Part shown: in pieces, positions 25,018 to 33,866 of the stretch
Numbering within the stretch: the stretch's first letter is position 1
Layout of the letters: each line of letters opens with the position of its first letter
Assembly: GCF_002224125.1 (NCBI RefSeq)
Contig: NZ_NCSM01000055.1
Span: 20,641-84,640 of the forward strand
Reading direction: 5' to 3'
Length of the DNA: 64,000 bases
From: Streptomyces sp. NBS 14/10
Lineage (GTDB): Bacteria > Actinomycetota > Actinomycetes > Streptomycetales > Streptomycetaceae
The notes under the pieces: model-generated
Told to the model about the DNA's origin: nothing
The model's database searches: none
What the model saw: only the letters and a program-made list of their open reading frames with translations
Made by a program: the position numbers and the translations under genes

Positions 25018-25731
25018 TCAACGGCCATGGTCGCGGGCCGCGACCAGCAGGTCCGTCAGTTCCGCGGGCCCCGCGACGGCCGCGACCGCGCCCGCCGACT
25101 CCGACCGGTCCCCGTAACCCCACAGCACATGGACGGCCGGGATCCCCTCGGCGGCGGCGCTGGTGATGTCGTACGACCGGTCGCCGACCATGAGCGGCGC
25201 CGATACGTCGACGCCGCGCCGGGCCAGTCGCACCAGGCACTCCCGGATCACCTGGCGCTTGGTGGTGCGGCCCGTACGGTCGTCGATGCCGCACACCGCC
25301 TCGAACCACGGGTCCAGGCCGTAGTGGGCGACGACCCGCCGCGCCTGGTCCTCGACCTTGGAGGTTGCCACGCCCATCGGCAGGCCCGCGGCGGCCAGCG
25401 CCTTCAGCGCGTCCGCGACCCCGTCGTACAGCGCGCTGTCGAGGGCGCCGTGCGCGGCGTAGTGCGCCCGGTACGCCGCGAGGGCCCGTAGCGCGGTGGG
25501 CTCGTCGAGGCCGAGCCGGCGGCGGAAGGACTCGTACATCGGCGGGCCGACGAACGTCCGCAGGGTGTCGGGGTCCGGCGCCGGGGTGCCGACCTCGCGC
25601 AGCGCGGCGCGGATGCTGGCGAGGACCCCGGGGGCGGAGTCGACGAGGGTGCCGTCCAGATCGAGCAGCAGACAGGTGGGCATCGTCGGCGTGGGCATCG
25701 GCATGGGCTTCGGCATGGGCTTCGGCGTCAT
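25018..25731 (-). CDS. HAD-superfamily phosphatase (phosphoglycolate-phosphatase-like)
   Basis: 237 residues. Motif I LLLDLDGTLVDS (about 21-32), motif II ATSK and motif IV GDRSYDI are all present, with a small helical cap. The ATG at 25731 overlaps the permease TGA as ATGA, so the two are translationally coupled. A second in-frame ATG at 25683 (MPTCLLLDLDG) would remove a Pro/Met-rich start and is a real alternative. Which phosphate ester it hydrolyses is unknown. Confidence 0.85.
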   Translation of the reverse strand: MTPKPMPKPMPMPTPTMPTCLLLDLDGTLVDSAPGVLASIRAALREVGTPAPDPDTLRTFVGPPMYESFRRRLGLDEPTALRALAAYRAHYAAHGALDSALYDGVADALKALAAAGLPMGVATSKVEDQARRVVAHYGLDPWFEAVCGIDDRTGRTTKRQVIRECLVRLARRGVDVSAPLMVGDRSYDITSAAAEGIPAVHVLWGYGDRSESAGAVAAVAGPAELTDLLVAARDHGR

Positions 25732-27173
25732 GAGGCCGTCCCGCTGCGCCTGCGGCTGTAGCGCAGGTAGTAGTAGAGGTAGCAGGCGGCGACGAAGGGG
25801 ATGCCGAAGTACAGGGCCGCGACCTGGGTGGGGTCGAGGGCGACGCCGACCAGGGCGGCCAGGCAGAGTACGAACGCCAGGACGGGCACGGCCGGATAGA
25901 ACGGGGTGCGGTAGGGCAGCGTCCGCACATCCCCGCCGTCGCGCAGAAAGGCCCGGCGGTGGAAGAACTGCGAGGCCGCGATCGACATCCACACCGCCAC
26001 CGCCGCGAACCCGGCGATCGACACCAGGACGAGATAGACGGTCTGGGCCGCGACCACGCTGCTCAGCAGTGACGCGATACCGCCCAGCATGCTCACCACG
26101 AGCGCGGTCATCGGGATCTGGCGGGAGTTCAGCCGCCGCAGCGCCTGCGGGGCCTGGCCCTCCTCGGCGAGCGAGAACAGCATCCGCGCGCAGGAGTAGA
26201 GGCCGCTGTTGCCGGCGGACAGCAGCGCCGTGATGATCACGAAGTTCATGACATCGGCCGCGTAGGGGATCCCGATGGTCGTGAAGACGGTCACGAAGGG
26301 GCTCTCGTCCAGGCCGACCTTGTCGTACGGGATCATCGCGGCGATCACGGTGATCGCCCCGGCGAAGAAGACCAGCAGCCGGACCACCGTCACCCGCAGC
26401 GCCTTGGGGACCGCCTTGGACGGTTCGTCCGTCTCGCCCGCGGCGACGCCGATCAGCTCGGAACCGGAGAAGGCGTAGAACGCGGCGAGGACGGTGACCA
26501 TGACGCCGGACAGCCCGTGGGGGAACAGACCGTCGGGTGTGTTGAAGTTCTCGAACAGATGCGGGAACGCCTGGCCGTGGTCGGCCAGCGGGTGGAAGCC
26601 GCCGAGGGCCGCGCCGCCGAGGACGATGAGGGCGACGACCGCGGCGACCTTGATGAGGGAGAACCAGTACTCCGTCTCGCCGAAGACGCGCGCGGAGATC
26701 GCGTTGACGGAGAACACCACGGCGGCGCAGACAACGCACCACACCCAGACGCTGACGGAGGGGAACCAGCGCTGCATCAGCAGCCCGCAGGCGGTGAACT
26801 CCGAGCCCAGGGCGACCGCCCAGGTCAGCCAGTACAGCCAGGCGGTGGTGAAGCCGGTGGCCGGGTTGATCGAGCGCGAGGCGTAGATATGGAAGGCGCC
26901 CGAGACCGGGTAGGCGCAGGCGAGTTCGCCCAGGCAGGTCATGACGAGATAGACGACGAACGCGCCGACCAGATAGGAGAGGACGGCGCCGAGCGGACCG
27001 GCCTGGGAGATGGTGTAGCCGGAGCTGAGGAACAGCCCGGAGCCGATGACCCCGCCCATCGCGATCATCACGAGGTGGCGGCTGGTCATGGAACGGCGCA
27101 GCGTTCCCTGGGGCGGGTGGTCGGTCGCTCTTTCCGGAGCCGACGTGCTCTCGGTCGGCAGTGATGTGGTCAT
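25728..27173 (-). CDS. APC-family amino-acid permease
   Basis: 481 residues, about 12 membrane helices. The helix-1 motif MIAMGGVIGSGLFLSSGYT and the PVSGAFHIYASRSINPATGF stretch place it in the AAT subgroup (LysP, GabP, ProY relatives), proton-coupled importers of amino acids. It heads a coupled operon with the HAD phosphatase and cyclase genes and sits beside homoserine dehydrogenase, an Lrp and two IclR regulators, so import of the catabolised amino acid is the likely job. Confidence 0.9.
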   Translation of the reverse strand: MTTSLPTESTSAPERATDHPPQGTLRRSMTSRHLVMIAMGGVIGSGLFLSSGYTISQAGPLGAVLSYLVGAFVVYLVMTCLGELACAYPVSGAFHIYASRSINPATGFTTAWLYWLTWAVALGSEFTACGLLMQRWFPSVSVWVWCVVCAAVVFSVNAISARVFGETEYWFSLIKVAAVVALIVLGGAALGGFHPLADHGQAFPHLFENFNTPDGLFPHGLSGVMVTVLAAFYAFSGSELIGVAAGETDEPSKAVPKALRVTVVRLLVFFAGAITVIAAMIPYDKVGLDESPFVTVFTTIGIPYAADVMNFVIITALLSAGNSGLYSCARMLFSLAEEGQAPQALRRLNSRQIPMTALVVSMLGGIASLLSSVVAAQTVYLVLVSIAGFAAVAVWMSIAASQFFHRRAFLRDGGDVRTLPYRTPFYPAVPVLAFVLCLAALVGVALDPTQVAALYFGIPFVAACYLYYYLRYSRRRSGTAS

Positions 27174-27309
27174 GACATGACTTCCTCAGGGTGGCGGTGG
27201 CGGGGACGACACGGCGTGGCGGAGGGTGATGCCACCTCTTGGGCGGCCGCGGCGCATGCGGGGTCAGCGCGCCGCGGTCCACCGGGGAGCGCGGAGGACT
27301 GCGCGGGAT

Positions 27310-27386
27310 TCACGGGCGCAGGATTTACGGGCGCAGGGCTTACGCGCGGAGGGCTTACGCGTGCAGGACTTACGCGCAGGGCTTAC
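27310..27386 (-). repeat. Stop-codon-bearing 15-bp tandem repeat after the CutA-like gene
   Basis: On the minus strand stop codons recur at 27385 (the gene's TAA), 27372, 27357, 27342 and 27327 (TAA) and 27312 (TGA). Spacings are 13, 15, 15, 15 and 15. Units read TAAgccctgcgc(c)g with few changes. The array fills part of the 209-nt gap before the permease gene. Confidence 0.85.
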
Positions 27387-27853
27387 GCGCGGGAGACGAG
27401 CTCCAGGGGTGCGGAGAGCTCGACGACCGGGACCTCCCAGGGGTGGGCGGCCACGATGCGCGTCAGCACACGGGACACCTCGTCGTCCGCGGCGGAGGCG
27501 TCGACATAGGTGGTGAAGGTGAGGGTGGGGGACAGCGAGCGGGCGCCGACCGCGCCGAGGGTGGGGGTGGACCCGGGCGCCGCGGTGAACCCCTCGGCGC
27601 CGATGCCGACCTCGAAGACGTCGGTGTAGAGGCCGAAGTCCCCGACCTCCGGCGAGGCCTCCAGGGCGCGGAAGAGCTCGGCCAGGGATTCGTCCTGGTG
27701 CAGCACCTCGACATCGCCCGCGGCCAGGGCGGCCAGGGTCTGCCGCGAGACGGGCCAGTACACCTTGATCGCTCGCACCGACCGGCGTCGGATCGCCGGT
27801 TCGGTACGGCACGGCCCCCGCTCTTGGGCCGCGGACGTCATCGTCGCCGTCAT
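27383..27853 (-). CDS. Conserved hypothetical protein with CutA/NIF3-like C-terminus
   Basis: 156 residues from ATG 27853. No sure family. The stretch RIVAAHPWEVPVVELS near the C-terminus resembles the HPYEVPE-type end of CutA and NIF3-like proteins, which form small ferredoxin-like trimers. The first ~28 residues are probably disordered. It lies upstream of the permease operon in the same direction and may be cotranscribed. The upstream 229-bp region shared with the divergent IclR gene contains TGCATC (27940-27945) and GATGCA (27959-27964), a possible operator. Confidence 0.6.
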   Translation of the reverse strand: MTATMTSAAQERGPCRTEPAIRRRSVRAIKVYWPVSRQTLAALAAGDVEVLHQDESLAELFRALEASPEVGDFGLYTDVFEVGIGAEGFTAAPGSTPTLGAVGARSLSPTLTFTTYVDASAADDEVSRVLTRIVAAHPWEVPVVELSAPLELVSRA

Positions 27854-28082
27854 GGCTGTCGCTGTCCCTTCTCGTATATCCCCGGCCTCGGATGTCCCCG
27901 GGCGACCGGGGCGAAAGCCGATGCGCGAGATGCTATGCGTGCATCTACCGCATGACAAGATGCAAATAACGCACAACTTTCAGCGGTCGGTATCGCGAAA
28001 GGGCGGCAGTAGGGTGTCCGCGACAGCTGATCGCGCCGTGTGGACGGCGCGCGGCACGGCGGGGCGACGTGGCTGAGGGGTC

Positions 28083-28838
28083 ATGGAATCGAGCGTGGGC
28101 AAGGGTCTGGACGTGCTGATGGCGCTCGCCCACAGGACGGCCGAGGGGCATCGCCGCACCTCGGCCACCGACCTGGCCCGCGACCTGGCCCGCGACCGCA
28201 GCCAGCTGTCCCGCGGCCTGGCCGCCATGCGCGAAGAGGACTTCGTCGCACGTAACAGATCGCCCCAGGCGCTCACCCTGCACTGGCGGCTCTACGCCGA
28301 CACCCAGGAGCTCACCGCCCACCGCCTGCGTACGGACGGGCAGACCGCGCTGGAGGGCATGGTCGGCGAGACCGGCGAGAGCTGCTATCTGGGCGTCCTG
28401 GCCGGCGACGCGACCGTGACGATCGCCGAACGCGTCCCGCCGGGCAGCAAACAGGTCGGCTCGTGGATCGGCCGCCCCTACCCCGCGTACTGCAGCGACT
28501 GCGGGCAGGCGCTGCTCAGCGACGCCGACGACGAGGAAGTCGCCGCCGTCTTCGCCCGCACCGACTTCGTACGCCACGGCCCGAACACCCCCACCGGGCT
28601 CGACGACTTCCTCCGCCGGCTCGCCGCCACCCGCGAGCGGGGCTACTCGATCGTCGACGAGGAGGCCGAACCCGGTCTGTACTCGGTCGCCGCCCCGGTC
28701 CGCGACTTCCGCGGCGAAGTGGTGGCCGCGCTCCAGGTCGTCGGCCCGCGCGTCCGCCTCGCCCCGCGCACCGAAGAGCTGGCCGCCACCGCGCTGCGCT
28801 GGGCCGACCACCTGGAAGCCGCCCTGCGGGGTACGTGA
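28083..28838 (+). CDS. Second IclR-family regulator
   Basis: 251 residues. The winged helix (about 8-60) includes LARDLARDRSQLSRGLAAMREE; the ligand domain has GRPYPAYCSDCGQALLSD, the usual IclR pocket region with conserved Gly and Ala. It is divergent from the CutA-like gene and permease operon, its probable targets. No strong Shine-Dalgarno is visible. Confidence 0.85.
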   Translation: MESSVGKGLDVLMALAHRTAEGHRRTSATDLARDLARDRSQLSRGLAAMREEDFVARNRSPQALTLHWRLYADTQELTAHRLRTDGQTALEGMVGETGESCYLGVLAGDATVTIAERVPPGSKQVGSWIGRPYPAYCSDCGQALLSDADDEEVAAVFARTDFVRHGPNTPTGLDDFLRRLAATRERGYSIVDEEAEPGLYSVAAPVRDFRGEVVAALQVVGPRVRLAPRTEELAATALRWADHLEAALRGT

Positions 28839-28900
28839 CCCTCGGCCGACCCCACGCTCGGGCCCCCAACTCCCGGCCCGTAAACCGGGATGACGGCCAC

Positions 28901-29797
28901 TCACAACCGCCTGTCGGCGCCCTCCGTGGCCGGGATGTCGAGGATGGCGAGGAAGGCGGTGGCCGCGGGTGGGCGGCCGACGGAGCTCCAGATGACGTAC
29001 TCGACGCGGGCCGGTGCGTCGGTGACCTCGATGGTGGTGACGCCGGTGAGCTGGGGTACGTACGCGGAGGGCAGCATGGCGATGGCCAGGCCCTGCTCGA
29101 CCAGCCGGCCGATGAACTCCGCGGTGGTCACTTCGAAGGCGACGTCGCGGCCGAGGCCGGCGGCAGAGAAGGCCTGGTCGGACTGGGCGCGCCCGGCGGT
29201 TCCGGCCGGAAGGTCCACGAACACCTCGGTGGAGAGCCTGCGAAGGTCGACCGCCGGCTCGTCGGCGAGCGGATGGTCGGGCGCGACCACGGCGACGAGC
29301 CGGTCACGGGCGAGTTCGTGGGCGGCGACGCCCTGGGGCCGCGATGTGGTCGGCAGCCCGAGGAAGGCCACGTCGAGGGCTCCTTGTTTGACCTGCTCGA
29401 CGAGGTCTTCGCTCGCGCCCACCCGCAGCCCGATGCGCACCTGCGGATACCGCTGGCGGAAGTCGCGCAGCGCGCCCGGGATATCGACCGCGGCGACAGT
29501 GGGGATCAGGCCCACGGCGAGCCGTCCGCGTACCTCTCCGACGGCCGCGGCCACCTCGGCGGCCGCGCGCTCGGCGGCGTCCAGGCACTGGCGGGCGGCG
29601 GGGAGGAACGCCGCTCCGGCCGGGGTCAGCCGCACCCGGCGGCTGGTGCGTTCGAAGAGCCGCGCGCCCAACTCCTTCTCCAGGCGGGAGATTTGGTGGC
29701 TGAGGGCGGACTGGACGACCAGACATCGTTCGGCGGCCCGGGTGAAGCTGTTGGTCTCGGCCACGGCGAGGACGTACCGCATCTGCTGAAGCTCCAT
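28901..29797 (-). CDS. LysR-family regulator
   Basis: 298 residues with a canonical N-terminal helix-turn-helix (RYVLAVAETNSFTRAAERC, then SALSHQISRLEKELGARLFE) and a C-terminal periplasmic-binding-like effector domain. The start at 29797 (MELQQMRY) matches family N-termini. It is divergent from an EamA exporter gene, the usual LysR arrangement. An imperfect ATCGA-type dyad (29807-29825) in the 79-bp gap is a candidate binding site. Confidence 0.9.
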   Translation of the reverse strand: MELQQMRYVLAVAETNSFTRAAERCLVVQSALSHQISRLEKELGARLFERTSRRVRLTPAGAAFLPAARQCLDAAERAAAEVAAAVGEVRGRLAVGLIPTVAAVDIPGALRDFRQRYPQVRIGLRVGASEDLVEQVKQGALDVAFLGLPTTSRPQGVAAHELARDRLVAVVAPDHPLADEPAVDLRRLSTEVFVDLPAGTAGRAQSDQAFSAAGLGRDVAFEVTTAEFIGRLVEQGLAIAMLPSAYVPQLTGVTTIEVTDAPARVEYVIWSSVGRPPAATAFLAILDIPATEGADRRL

Positions 29798-29876
29798 GGA
29801 TCTATCTTCTATCGAGATCGATGAAGTGAAAAACATGTCTTGGACTCATTGATGACCGCGGCATGAGACTGCGAGC

Positions 29877-30806
29877 ATGACAAGTCCAGCGGCACAGAGA
29901 GCGTCCGGAGCACAGAGAGCTTCCGGCGGGCGCGCCGCCCTGACGGCGCTCGCTCCCGCGGTCTGGGGCACCACCTACGTCGTCACCACCGAACTTCTGC
30001 CCCCGGGGCACCCCCTGTTCGCGGGGCTCCTGCGGGCGCTGCCCGCCGGGCTGATCGCGCTGGCGATCACCCGGACGCTGCCGCGCGGGGCCTGGTGGGG
30101 AAAGGCCGCGGCGCTCGGTGTGCTGAACATCGGGCTGTTCCTCCCGTTGCTGTTCGTCGCGGCCGAACGCCTGCCGGGAGGCGTCGCCGCCACGCTGGCG
30201 GCGGCCCAGCCGCTGATCGTCGCCGTCCTGGCGGTCACCGTGCTCCGCGAGCGCCTTTCGGTCTGGCGCCTGCTGTGGGGTGTGACGGGCGTCGTGGGCG
30301 TCGGCCTGGTGGTGATCGGGCCGAACGCGGCGCTCGACGGCGTCGGGATCGTGGCGGGCCTCGCCGGCGCGGCCACGATGGCGCTCGGGGTGACGCTCAC
30401 CAAGCGCTGGGGACGTCCCGCCGGGGTCGGTGCCACCGCGTTCGCCGGCTGGCAGCTCACCGCGGGAGGTCTGTTCCTGGTGCCGGTCACCTTCCTCGTC
30501 GAGGGACCGCCTCCCGCGATCGACTCGACCGCCGCCCTCGGCTATCTCTGGCTGGGTCTTGTCGGCGGCCTGATCACCTACATCCTGTGGTTCCAGGGCA
30601 TCACCACCCTGCCCGTCACCTCCGTCGCGGTGCTCGGCCTGCTCTCGCCGCTGGTCGCCGCCGTGCTCGGGGCCGTCGTACTCGACCAGACGCTCGGCCT
30701 GATCCAACTCGTGGGGTTCGGGCTCTCCCTCGCCGCGATCGTCGCGGGGCAGCTTCCCGCACCCGCCCGCGCACGCGACCGGCTTTCGACCGCACCCCAG
30801 AAATAA
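29877..30806 (+). CDS. EamA/DMT-superfamily exporter
   Basis: 309 residues, ten predicted membrane helices in two EamA repeats (e.g. LAPAVWGTTYVVTTELLPPG near the start). DMT transporters of this kind export amino acids or drugs. It is divergent from LysR and 23 nt upstream of an NmrA-like oxidoreductase gene, suggesting a two-gene transcript. Confidence 0.87.
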   Translation: MTSPAAQRASGAQRASGGRAALTALAPAVWGTTYVVTTELLPPGHPLFAGLLRALPAGLIALAITRTLPRGAWWGKAAALGVLNIGLFLPLLFVAAERLPGGVAATLAAAQPLIVAVLAVTVLRERLSVWRLLWGVTGVVGVGLVVIGPNAALDGVGIVAGLAGAATMALGVTLTKRWGRPAGVGATAFAGWQLTAGGLFLVPVTFLVEGPPPAIDSTAALGYLWLGLVGGLITYILWFQGITTLPVTSVAVLGLLSPLVAAVLGAVVLDQTLGLIQLVGFGLSLAAIVAGQLPAPARARDRLSTAPQK

Positions 30807-30829
30807 CCAAAAAACGGAAGGATCTCGCA

Positions 30830-31684
30830 GTGCCGAACAAGAAGGCAGTCCTGGTCACGGGCGCGACCGGCGGCCAAGGCGGCGCCGTCGCCCGCAGCCT
30901 CCTCCACGCCGGCTGGGCGGTACGCGCCCTCGTCCGCGACCCGGACAAACAGGCGGCCAAGGAGCTCAAGGCGCTCGGCGCGCACCTGGTCACCGGCGAT
31001 CTGGACGACCCTCAGTCGCTGCGCGCGGCGGCGCGGGACGCGTACGGCGTCTTCAGCGTGCAGCCCGCCGATATGGCCGACCCCCGCCCCGAAGCCGAGG
31101 TGCGGCAGGGCAGGAACGTCGCCGACGCCGCCCGGGCCGCGGGAGTCGCGCACCTGGTCTACAGCTCCGTCGGCGGCGCCGAGCGCGGGTCCGGTGTCGC
31201 GCACTTCGAGACCAAGGCGGAGATCGAGGCGCACATCGACGCCATCGGCGTACCCGCGACGGTGCTGCGGCCGGTGTTCTTCATGGAGAACTGGCCTTAC
31301 CTGGTGCCGGAGGCGGTGAACGGGGAGCGGGTCGGTTCGCTCGCGCTGGACGCGGACACCCCGCTGCAGATGATCGCGCTGGCCGATATCGGCCGGATCG
31401 CCGCGGACGCGTTCGACAAGCCGGCCGAGTTCATCGGCAAGAAGATCGAGATCGCCGGGGACGAGCTGACCGTACGGCGGATCGCCGCGGTGTTCACCGA
31501 GGTCGACGGCGTACCGACGCGTTTCGAACGGCAGCCGGTCGACGAGCTGCGGGCCCAGGCCGAGCAGGCGGCGAACATGTTCGACTGGCTCAACGAGAAG
31601 GGCTACCAGGCCGATCTCGGCGCGCTCCGCGAGCGGTACCCGGAGCTGCTGACCCTCCAGGCGTGGCTGGGCAAGATCCGGTAG
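30830..31684 (+). CDS. NmrA-family NAD(P)-binding protein
   Basis: 284 residues, GTG start after GGAAGGAT. The glycine loop VTGATGGQGGAVARSLL (about 9-25) binds NAD(P). The NmrA-like group includes quinone reductases and redox-sensing proteins. It has no obvious catalytic Tyr-x3-Lys, so it could be regulatory or a quinone/flavone reductase. Oxidoreductases are a common neighbour of ECF41 sigma factors, as here. Confidence 0.85.
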   Translation: MPNKKAVLVTGATGGQGGAVARSLLHAGWAVRALVRDPDKQAAKELKALGAHLVTGDLDDPQSLRAAARDAYGVFSVQPADMADPRPEAEVRQGRNVADAARAAGVAHLVYSSVGGAERGSGVAHFETKAEIEAHIDAIGVPATVLRPVFFMENWPYLVPEAVNGERVGSLALDADTPLQMIALADIGRIAADAFDKPAEFIGKKIEIAGDELTVRRIAAVFTEVDGVPTRFERQPVDELRAQAEQAANMFDWLNEKGYQADLGALRERYPELLTLQAWLGKIR

Positions 31685-31691
31685 GCGGGGG

Positions 31692-31718
31692 TGTCACGCT
31701 CGCGGGCCCGGCGGTGTC
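31692..31718 (+). promoter_or_regulatory. ECF41-type promoter upstream of the CMD-sigJ operon
   Basis: TGTCACG (31692-31698), a 16-nt spacer and TGTC (31715-31718). The published ECF41 target is TGTCACA-N16-CGTC, so the -35 matches 6 of 7, the spacing is exact and the -10 matches 3 of 4. It lies 49 nt before the CMD gene and predicts autoregulation by the sigma factor encoded downstream. Confidence 0.65.
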
Positions 31719-31766
31719 TTCATGCCGAACGAGCACACGTAGCAGGCACCTATATAAGGAGACACC

Positions 31767-32381
31767 ATGGCGCTGCGCATTCCGAAGGCCGAGCTCCCCA
31801 CCGAGCTGCGGGAAAACCTGATCAAGCAGCTCGGCGCCGTGCCCGAGCCCGTCGAGGTGACCTTCAACAACCCCGACGTCGCCATGTCCAACCTGGAGTT
31901 CTCGGCCAAGCTGGCCGCGTGGGACGCGGCCGACGCGAGTCTCAAGACGTTCGCGCACATGGCCGTCGCGGCGCAGGTCGGCTGCAGTTGGTGCCTCGAC
32001 ATCAACTACTTCGCTGCTCTGAACGCGAATCTGGATCTGACCAAGGCGAGCCAGGTGCCGTGCTGGCGGGAGTCGGATGTGTTCACCCCGCTGGAGCGGG
32101 AGGTGCTGGCGTACGCCGAAGCCATGACGAATACGCCGACGACCGTCACCGATGAGATGTCGGCGAGTCTGCTCGCCCAGCTCGGCGCGGCGGCGCTGGT
32201 CGAGCTGACCGCGTTCATCGGCTTCGCCAACCTGTCGACCCGGAACAACACCGCGAACGGGATCACCTCGCAGGGATACTCCGAGGCGTGCGAGATTCCG
32301 CTGGCCAAGCGGCCCGAGCAGACCGGCGCGGCGTCGACGGCGTCAACAGCGTCGACGGCGTCAACGGCACCGACGGCATGA
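31767..32381 (+). CDS. Carboxymuconolactone-decarboxylase/AhpD-like protein
   Basis: 204 residues. The CxxC of AhpD-type redox proteins is present as GCSWCLDINYF (about 73-83). It is an all-helical fold; family members are peroxidatic partners or decarboxylases. AAGGAG precedes the ATG. Its last 16 residues are a reiterated Ala-Ser-Thr tail coded by an 18-bp repeat (32331-32378) that also overlaps the next start. The stop overlaps the sigma gene as ATGA. A CMD gene next to the sigma factor is the classic ECF41 context. Confidence 0.9.
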   Translation: MALRIPKAELPTELRENLIKQLGAVPEPVEVTFNNPDVAMSNLEFSAKLAAWDAADASLKTFAHMAVAAQVGCSWCLDINYFAALNANLDLTKASQVPCWRESDVFTPLEREVLAYAEAMTNTPTTVTDEMSASLLAQLGAAALVELTAFIGFANLSTRNNTANGITSQGYSEACEIPLAKRPEQTGAASTASTASTASTAPTA

Positions 32382-33241
32382 CCGAGGACCCGTTCGTCAC
32401 CCATCGCGGCCTGCTGTTCACGGTCGCCTACGAAATGCTCGGCTCGGCGGCCGACGCGGAGGATGTGCTCCAGGAGTCCTGGCTGCGGTGGGCCGACGTC
32501 GACCGTGCGCAGGTGCGTGACCCGCGCGCGTATCTCGTCCGGACCGTCACCCGGCAGGCGCTCAACCGGCTGCGGACGCTCTCCCGCAGCCGCGAGGACT
32601 ACGTCGGCGAATGGCTGCCGGAACCGCTGCTGACCAGCCCCGATGTCGCCGAGGACATCGAACTCGCGGAAAGCGTCTCGATCGCCATGCTGACCGTGCT
32701 GGAAACGCTCGGGCCGGCGGAGCGGGCGGTGTTCGTGCTCCGCGAGGTCTTCGAGATGCCGTACGGCGAGATCGCCGAGGCCATCGGGAAGTCCACGGCC
32801 GCGGTGCGGCAGATCGCGCGGCGGGCCCGCGAGCACGTGGCGGCCCGGCGGCCGCGGGTGCGGGTGAGCCGGTCGGAGCAGCAGGCCGTGGTGGAGCGGT
32901 TCCTGGTCGCGCTGCGCACCGGGCAGCTGCGGGAGCTGATGGAGATCATGGCGCCGGACGTGGTCCTGATCGCCGACGGTGGGGGGCTCGTACCCGCCGT
33001 ACTGACTCCCGTCCACGGGGCCGACGTGGTGGCGCCGATGCTCGCGCGCGCGAACCGGGTCGCCAGGGTCGAGACGACGACCGTATGGCTCAACGGCGCC
33101 CCCGCGGGCCGGATCGAGTTCGACGGCGAGCCGGCCGCGGTGAGCCTCGCGGTGGAGGACGGGCGGGTCACCCGGATCTATGTGGTGCGCAATCCGCGGA
33201 AGCTGACGCGGCTGGACGAACCGTCCGAACTCGCCAGATAA
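32378..33241 (+). CDS. sigJ: ECF41-group (SigJ-like) sigma factor with C-terminal SnoaL-like domain
   Basis: 287 residues: sigma region 2 (about 8-75), region 4 (about 105-160) and an NTF2/SnoaL-like C-terminal domain (about 165-280). The inter-domain WLPEPL motif and the DGGG motif (ADGGGLVPAV; usually DGGGK) are hallmarks of ECF41, where the C-terminal domain replaces an anti-sigma factor. It is coupled (ATGA) to the CMD-like gene. An ECF41-like promoter lies upstream of the pair. Confidence 0.88.
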   Translation: MTEDPFVTHRGLLFTVAYEMLGSAADAEDVLQESWLRWADVDRAQVRDPRAYLVRTVTRQALNRLRTLSRSREDYVGEWLPEPLLTSPDVAEDIELAESVSIAMLTVLETLGPAERAVFVLREVFEMPYGEIAEAIGKSTAAVRQIARRAREHVAARRPRVRVSRSEQQAVVERFLVALRTGQLRELMEIMAPDVVLIADGGGLVPAVLTPVHGADVVAPMLARANRVARVETTTVWLNGAPAGRIEFDGEPAAVSLAVEDGRVTRIYVVRNPRKLTRLDEPSELAR

Positions 33242-33318
33242 GCCCGCCCACGATCCGAACATCAGGGGCGTTCCGGGCAGCGGAAGCCGCCCGGAACACC
33301 CCCCACCCCCAGCACGAC

Positions 33319-33336
33319 TGCAAGCAAATGCTTGCA
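33319..33336. promoter_or_regulatory. Perfect palindrome upstream of the XRE regulator
   Basis: tgcaagca-aa-tgcttgca is a perfect 8-bp inverted repeat, 32 bp before the regulator start. Likely an autoregulatory operator. The TAGTTA just after it (33338-33343) could be the -10 box it covers. Confidence 0.6.
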
Positions 33337-33368
33337 ATAGTTAGCGCTGATGCGGCAGCATGGAGGGC

Positions 33369-33848
33369 ATGGCATCACTGAACGTCGGCACTCTCGGCGA
33401 GTTTCTGCGCGAGCAGAGGCGCGGCGCGCGGCTCTCGCTGCGCCAGCTCGCCGACGCTGCCGGGGTGTCCAATCCGTATCTGAGCCAGATCGAGCGCGGG
33501 CTGCGCAAGCCGAGCGCGGAGATCCTGCAGCAGCTTGCGAAGGCGCTGCGGATATCCGCCGAGACGCTGTATGTGCAGGCCGGGATTCTCGATGAGCGGG
33601 AGCGGGACGAGACGGAGACGCGCAGTGTGATACTGGCCGATCCGTCGATCAACGAGCGGCAGAAGCAGGTGCTGCTGCAGATCTACGAGTCGTTCCGCAA
33701 GGAGAACGCACCCGACCCCGCCGCGGCCGACACCCCTTCGGGCGCCCCCACCGGCGCCGGCACCCCCGCTGGTACGTACGCGGGCACCGGTAAGCCCATC
33801 GGCACCCCCTCCGGCAGCGCCGACGACGACGCCGAACCCTCGATTTGA
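33369..33848 (+). CDS. XRE-family helix-turn-helix regulator
   Basis: 159 residues. A Cro/C1-type helix-turn-helix (about 7-62) reads LREQRRGARLSLRQLADAAG and SNPYLSQIERGLRKPS, followed by a linker and a disordered Gly/Thr/Pro tail. The DNA-binding part is very conserved in Streptomyces. The start could be 33360 or 33369; the latter matches the usual MASLNVG N-terminus. It is 18 nt upstream of the HBHA-like gene, so they are probably cotranscribed. Confidence 0.85.
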   Translation: MASLNVGTLGEFLREQRRGARLSLRQLADAAGVSNPYLSQIERGLRKPSAEILQQLAKALRISAETLYVQAGILDERERDETETRSVILADPSINERQKQVLLQIYESFRKENAPDPAAADTPSGAPTGAGTPAGTYAGTGKPIGTPSGSADDDAEPSI

Positions 33849-33866
33849 TCCGGGAGGACCATCAGC

